A stretch of 64,000 nucleotides of DNA from Adenanthera pavonina (lineage: Eukaryota > Streptophyta > Magnoliopsida > Fabales > Fabaceae): contig JAIVEN010000015.1 of the NCBI GenBank assembly GCA_026686845.1, positions 26,951,501 through 27,015,500 on the forward strand. Reading direction: 5' to 3'. Below, piece by piece: positions 59,601 to 64,000 of this stretch (position 1 is its first letter; each line of letters starts with the position of its first letter). Position numbers and translations under genes: made by a program. A model generated the notes under the pieces. The model did not search any database and was not told the DNA's origin. It saw only the letters and a list, made by a program, of their open reading frames with translations.

Positions 59601-61145
59601 CTAATCTAGTTGTCAATATGATAAGCATAAAATCAATGTTACTATCAGATTAAGCATGTGTAGGAACTAGGAACAAATCGTTACTAGAGTCATGATATCA
59701 TATATTGCTTCTTAAAATTGTGTATTTCAATATATGATTGGAACCAAGAGAAATCACAAAAGCTTAAACCCAACTATCACACAATTTTCTTATCATCCAA
59801 CAATTCATTGGGAGTACATTCTTATGCTACTAAAATATTTTTCTAAAAGATTTTGATAATGTGATTGTAAAAGCATGAATTTGGAGGTAAATATTTGGTT
59901 GAGAATTTTCTATGATTATGAAATTTCTGAGCAGCCTTTTCTTGTGCAGGTAGCAAAGTGGGGAATGATGAGTATGTGTGATGCAGCGATGGGAATTGAA
60001 TTTAAGAGCAATTTTACCCATAACCTAAAATTCTATGGTCCTCTTAGGAGATATTCAGAACTTGGGTCTTATTTGCATCACTAACTATACTCTCAATGAC
60101 ATCCCAAATAAGCCAGAGAAGTAAGCTCAATCAATGTACAAAGCAAGATATTATCTAAGTTTGTAGCTGACCTATTATTTTTTTTATTATTATAGATATC
60201 TTATTGTCACAAAATGTGTACTAGTCTCACCTGCACTTGAAATGAAACTTTATGAATTACAGATTTTAACTTTGTTTTCTAATAGGCAAGGGATCTTTGC
60301 AGTAGACTTTGACAATAAGGTAATATATTGTCCACATGGCTACTTATTGTTTATTTTCTTACCCTCCACTTTGCTGCAATCAGATATATACATATATATA
60401 TATATAGTCTCATACATATCTTAAATAGGCAAGTGAGTGGGTATGGAACATCATTTCCTGGGGAGATACCTTATAGATAAAATATAATGCTAATAGACTG
60501 ATAGTTGTATGGGTTAAATGGCACCATACGCACACACACACACATACAATGATGGAATTGATATATAGGTGTAACATTATCGAGATTATTTTTCTTTTTT
60601 GGGTCGTTTCATTATTTTTTCTGCATTTCCATTCTACTATGTGATAATTAAGAACTGATAGTGTGTTGGAAAAGGATAAGGAGTGTTATATTGAACATAT
60701 TGGAGATGCATGCATCCAATATATATATATATATAATTATACATATATGATCAAGTTGAAGGGTAGGGCAAATGGATATATATATATATATAAATATATA
60801 TAGGGTCATAATTATAGCCTATTTTATTCCATCTTATAATACTAAATATTTGCCAATAAAGTTCTTTTTTATTATTATATTTAGGGGGGCTTTTTTTTTT
60901 TAAAAAATTTTGCTAACAAGATACCTAAAGTATATATATCAAATTGGTAGCAGTATATATCAAATTAAAGTTTGCACAAATATTGGGACTTTTTTGGTGA
61001 AAAAATATTGGGGCTATAATTAAGTTTTGAGGATTGGCTTCCTATATTGCATTCTGGTCATGGACTTCATGAAGAAGAGCTTTAGATTTCTTGTTTTAAT
61101 ACTTTCTAGCTGGAATAATCCAATATCAAAATATTTTTTTTAAAA
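56663..61145. other. Non-repetitive AT-rich sequence with microsatellites; possible gene remnants unresolved
   Basis: No gene I can name. Short open stretches at 59296-59518 (LYLELANSMLNND, then LQDLLASNYLDQ) and 59951-60083 (VAKWGMMSMCDAAMG, preceded by a TTTTCTTGTGCAG acceptor-like site) could be exon relics. Microsatellites: (TATATG)n at 57914-57960, (AT)n at 58374-58391, 60384-60406, 60719-60735 and 60776-60800, (CA)n at 60531-60544. Confidence 0.35.
57914..57960. repeat. Hexanucleotide microsatellite (GTATAT)n
   Basis: About eight units of GTATAT with one interruption (GTACAT). Confidence 0.85.
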
Positions 61146-61322
61146 TGGATATCCTTTGTAGGCTATTATATATATAACCGCCTACAAAAGGGGACTTTTG
61201 TAGGTGGTTAATAACCACCAACAAAAGTTGCCCCTTTTTTATGGCACTCCAATAGTAGGCGGTTCATAACCACTAAGAAAAGCTAAAAATAATCAACTAG
61301 AAAGCCCTTTTTTGTAGTAGTA
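61146..61322. mobile_element. CACTA-like terminus, second copy, with two strong hairpins
   Basis: TTTGTAGGC pairs with GCCTACAAA (61156-61189), and TTTTGTAGGTGGTTA pairs with TAACCACCAACAAAA (61196-61227). It continues GTAGGCGGTTCATAACC and ends TTTTTTGTAGTAGTA. The order of blocks matches 54068-54238. Confidence 0.55.
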
Positions 61323-63168
61323 TCCATAACTAATTTCATGGAGGAGTGAGTTCCTTGTGGCTAATTCAAGAAGGATATGGAAGGAGATGTTGAAGATACA
61401 AAGGCACCTGGATTCTCAAGGGAAAGATCTCTTTATTCTACTCTCTTATGCTTTCTTCTTAGTTAGCTTGATTAAATGGTTTGTAGGGTCCTACAATTAG
61501 GTTAATTAGGAAGGGTTTTAGGTCTAGAACTATTTGATTAATGGTTGTAATGGCTAGACCTGTCATAAGAGAGTGAATTATGTAACTTTAAATATAAATT
61601 TTTGTTAATGGCAAGTTGATTTTCCATTTCGACTAAGAGTATTGTTTAATTCCTCTTGATTTAACTTCTTGGTCATCATTGATTAAATGTTTTGAATGTT
61701 GAATCAAGATGTTTGGCATGCTCTTTGAGTTGAATTTGAATGATTATTGGGCTGATCGTGTTGTTAATTGCCTAAGGACACATTAATAATTCAAAGTTCA
61801 CTTGATAGATAGAAATGATGTTATGCCTTTGAGGTGTTTGTATAAATGCTTGGGTGGCATTTAAATATCATTTGCACATATTCAAATGCCTCATTTAGGT
61901 TATTGATTATGTGGTACTTTGTCATCAATTCATGCTACCCTTTGCATCATTCCCTTAGAGATATTGCATTTAGTCTTGTGATACATCTCTTGTCCAATTT
62001 CCAACTGGAGTGAAGCCACATTTCATTACATTTATTCCACATATTCTCCATGGTTTTCTTGATCTTTTTTTAGATCTCAATTAGTTCATACACGTAGCCT
62101 AGTTCATAGGTCCTTTGCATTGCATCCTTTCTTGGTGTCTTTAAGCATTAAAATCCCCTTCCTCTTAGTTAGCTATAGTTTCAACCACTTGTATAGGTTA
62201 GTGTGCATTTCATTGACATTCATCTTAGTGGGCATTTCATCATTCATTCACACATATTCCCATGGAATATACACTTCCATATCATTAAACATCCATTTAT
62301 TCCATTAATCATCTTTGATAGTTTGCATTCTTAATTTAAGTCACTTAGGTTAGTTGCATCCTTGCATTTAGTTACTCATTTAGCTTAGGTTTCATTCTCT
62401 TTTCATCCATTCATCTTAAGTATTCATTGCATTCAAACTAAATAGGAATTAAAAAAATAGTATAAAAATATTCATTATTTTTATTTTGCATTCTAGTTAG
62501 TCTTAGTTGTGCATCATAGTTAGTTGATATTTGACCTACATCTAGAGTGTATTACCATTTATTTACCATTTCATTTGCACACTCATTCGTACACCTAATT
62601 TCTTACACATTTATTCATTCTTTTATGTAGAAAAGCTTCTTCCACTTCTATCCTAGATTTTGATCATTATCATTTAGATTGTTAAATTTAATTTCTTCAT
62701 TTAGTTGCATTAGACATTACTCCTTCTTAGTTAATCATAATCAACTGTAACATCCAAAGCAAATATGACCTAGGTCAGGCTACTATACTACATGTTAGTT
62801 CAACTTAGTATTAAATTGAGATCCCTAAGACATGGATAGTCAATCATCTACTTTAGAGATAGGAGACAATGATTCTTTTGAAGCAGACTATGATGATTTC
62901 CAACTTTGACCCCCTCACATGTGCATATACAAAAATTTCAAAAGTGGGGGAAAGGAGAGAGCAAGATAGTTGTAAAAGAAAAAGTAAAGTAGAAAAAGTG
63001 AAAAGATTGTGTGAAAAGAAAGAAAAGAAAATAGAGAGGAAAACAAAAGAAAAGAAATATTGAGAGAGAGAGAGAGAGAGAGAGAAGGTAAAGAAAAAGA
63101 AAGAAGAATTTAGCACGAGGAAAAAATAGGAGTAGGAGAAAAATCCAGTTATAACAACCCTGATTAAA
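61323..63168. other. T-rich intergenic sequence, no gene recognised
   Basis: 61330-62730 is rich in loosely repeated CATT/TTAG words without a clear unit. 62935-63120 is a purine-rich stretch ending in (GA)n at 63062-63085. No coding region supported. Confidence 0.4.
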
Positions 63169-64000
63169 TGTTATAGATACATATTTGGGATTAATAGAAG
63201 GGCATTATTGGAATTTTGTAGGGTCAGAAGGAAGTAAATAAAAAATGGTTTGTTAGGATTATTATAATATAAGTTTTTATGATAACAAATATAGAGTAAT
63301 AAGGAACAAATACTTCATAATTATCTAATATATATATTGTTCTTTAAAGAAGTAAAATATGTACTAGCACGTATCTAATAATGCATATATTATGCTATGC
63401 ACTAGTATATCCACTATACTTTCATGATTTATAATACAAATTAAATATATAAATTGGACTAACCACTATATAAATTGGTGAACAGCTCTTTTTGCAGAGT
63501 AATGGCTAGAACTTATATCTAATGGACAGATCTTGTGTCTAATATCTATTTACGCCACAAATCTATAAATAGAACCTCATTTGAATTTATGGGTAACAAT
63601 TTTAAAAGAGTTTACACCAAAATGCTGTTCCAAAAGCTAAAATCTTTCTGTGCTAGCATTCTTTGAAATAAAGTGAGCTTCAATGTATTATCTACTCTTG
63701 AAGAGACTTTCATTTCTGTAATCATTCTTTTCTACTATTTTCTAGGTAGAGGTGTGAGAAAATACTAAGGAATTTTACACATCTTGTAAGAGTATGGAGA
63801 GAATGTCTTCACAACTTGTAGAATGTATTGAGACTTCACAAGTGCCCGGATCAAACTTGTTGGATATAGTAAAAAATCTCAAGTGGTGGCTCAGAGACTG
63901 GATGTAGGCCAAGTGGTCAGGGCCGAACTAGTATAAATTCTAGTGTCTTATTCTTCATCTCCTCAGTTCTTTAATTCACTTTATTACCCTCTGTTCATCC
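63169..64000 (+). mobile_element. Ty1/copia-type LTR, running off the window end
   Basis: A probable LTR start, TGTTATAGATACAT, is at about 63169. A TATAAATAG box follows at 63564-63572, and then a U5-like block GACTGGATGTAGGCCAAG and GCCGAACTAGTATAAATT (63897-63938). That block also occurs, in reverse complement, in the copia LTRs at 2412 and 55000. The rest of this LTR is not closely related to those. The 3' end and any internal region lie beyond 64000, so the start and the family are tentative. Confidence 0.5.
63564..63572 (+). promoter_or_regulatory. LTR TATA box (TATAAATAG)
   Basis: Canonical motif about 330 nt upstream of the conserved U5-like block of the terminal LTR. Confidence 0.5.

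Overview
This AT-rich window is nuclear DNA of a flowering plant, most likely a eudicot. It is almost entirely transposable-element and viral-relic sequence, and I find no intact host gene. The evidence is a CACTA (En/Spm) TNP2 transposase, Ty3/gypsy chromovirus and Ty1/copia LTRs, initiator-tRNA-Met primer-binding sites (TGGTATCAGAGC) and an endogenous caulimovirid. Host coding material is limited to a broken F-box-associated (FBA-type) gene, split by retroelement insertions.

Layout. 1-1746 (-): truncated, decayed CACTA transposase. 2412-4269 (-): solo Ty1/copia-type LTR with target duplication CAGTT. 7585-8545 and 16563-16585: pieces of a CACTA-like element built of hairpin repeats. It is interrupted at 8546-16562 (-) by an endogenous florendovirus-like pararetrovirus (movement protein, coat/zinc knuckle, protease, RT, RNase H, then a second ORF), with a 96-bp terminal redundancy. 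16894-19338 (+): solo gypsy-type LTR (TSD GAATT). 20860-21686 and 32073-32150 (-): F-box-associated pseudogene, split by a full-length 10.4-kb chromovirus at 21687-32072 (+, TSD CCAAT). 32151-34176 (+): another gypsy-type LTR. 35488-35790: probable MITE. 35870-41424 (-): very young non-autonomous GAG-only LTR element (TSD GTTTT, two 960-bp LTRs that read as identical, one long intact ORF). 44166-46679 (+) and 47007-50504 (-): two more gypsy-type solo LTRs in opposite orientation. 54068-54238 and 61146-61322: two related hairpin-rich CACTA-like ends. 55000-56657 (-): second solo copia LTR (TSD CCTCT). About 63169 to the window end (+): start of another copia-type LTR that runs off the window.

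How the parts relate. Solo LTRs far outnumber complete elements, so removal of internal regions by LTR-LTR recombination has been the main local process. The chromovirus is old enough for its gag-pol to carry about eleven stops and one clear frameshift. The GAG-only element looks recent and must have used another element's reverse transcriptase and integrase. Two features stand out for novelty: an extra acidic ORF between the primer-binding site and gag of the chromovirus, and the hydrophobic, multi-span-like C-terminus of the otherwise intact GAG-only protein. Boundaries given with target duplications were read directly from the sequence. Family names rest on motif recognition, without any database search.
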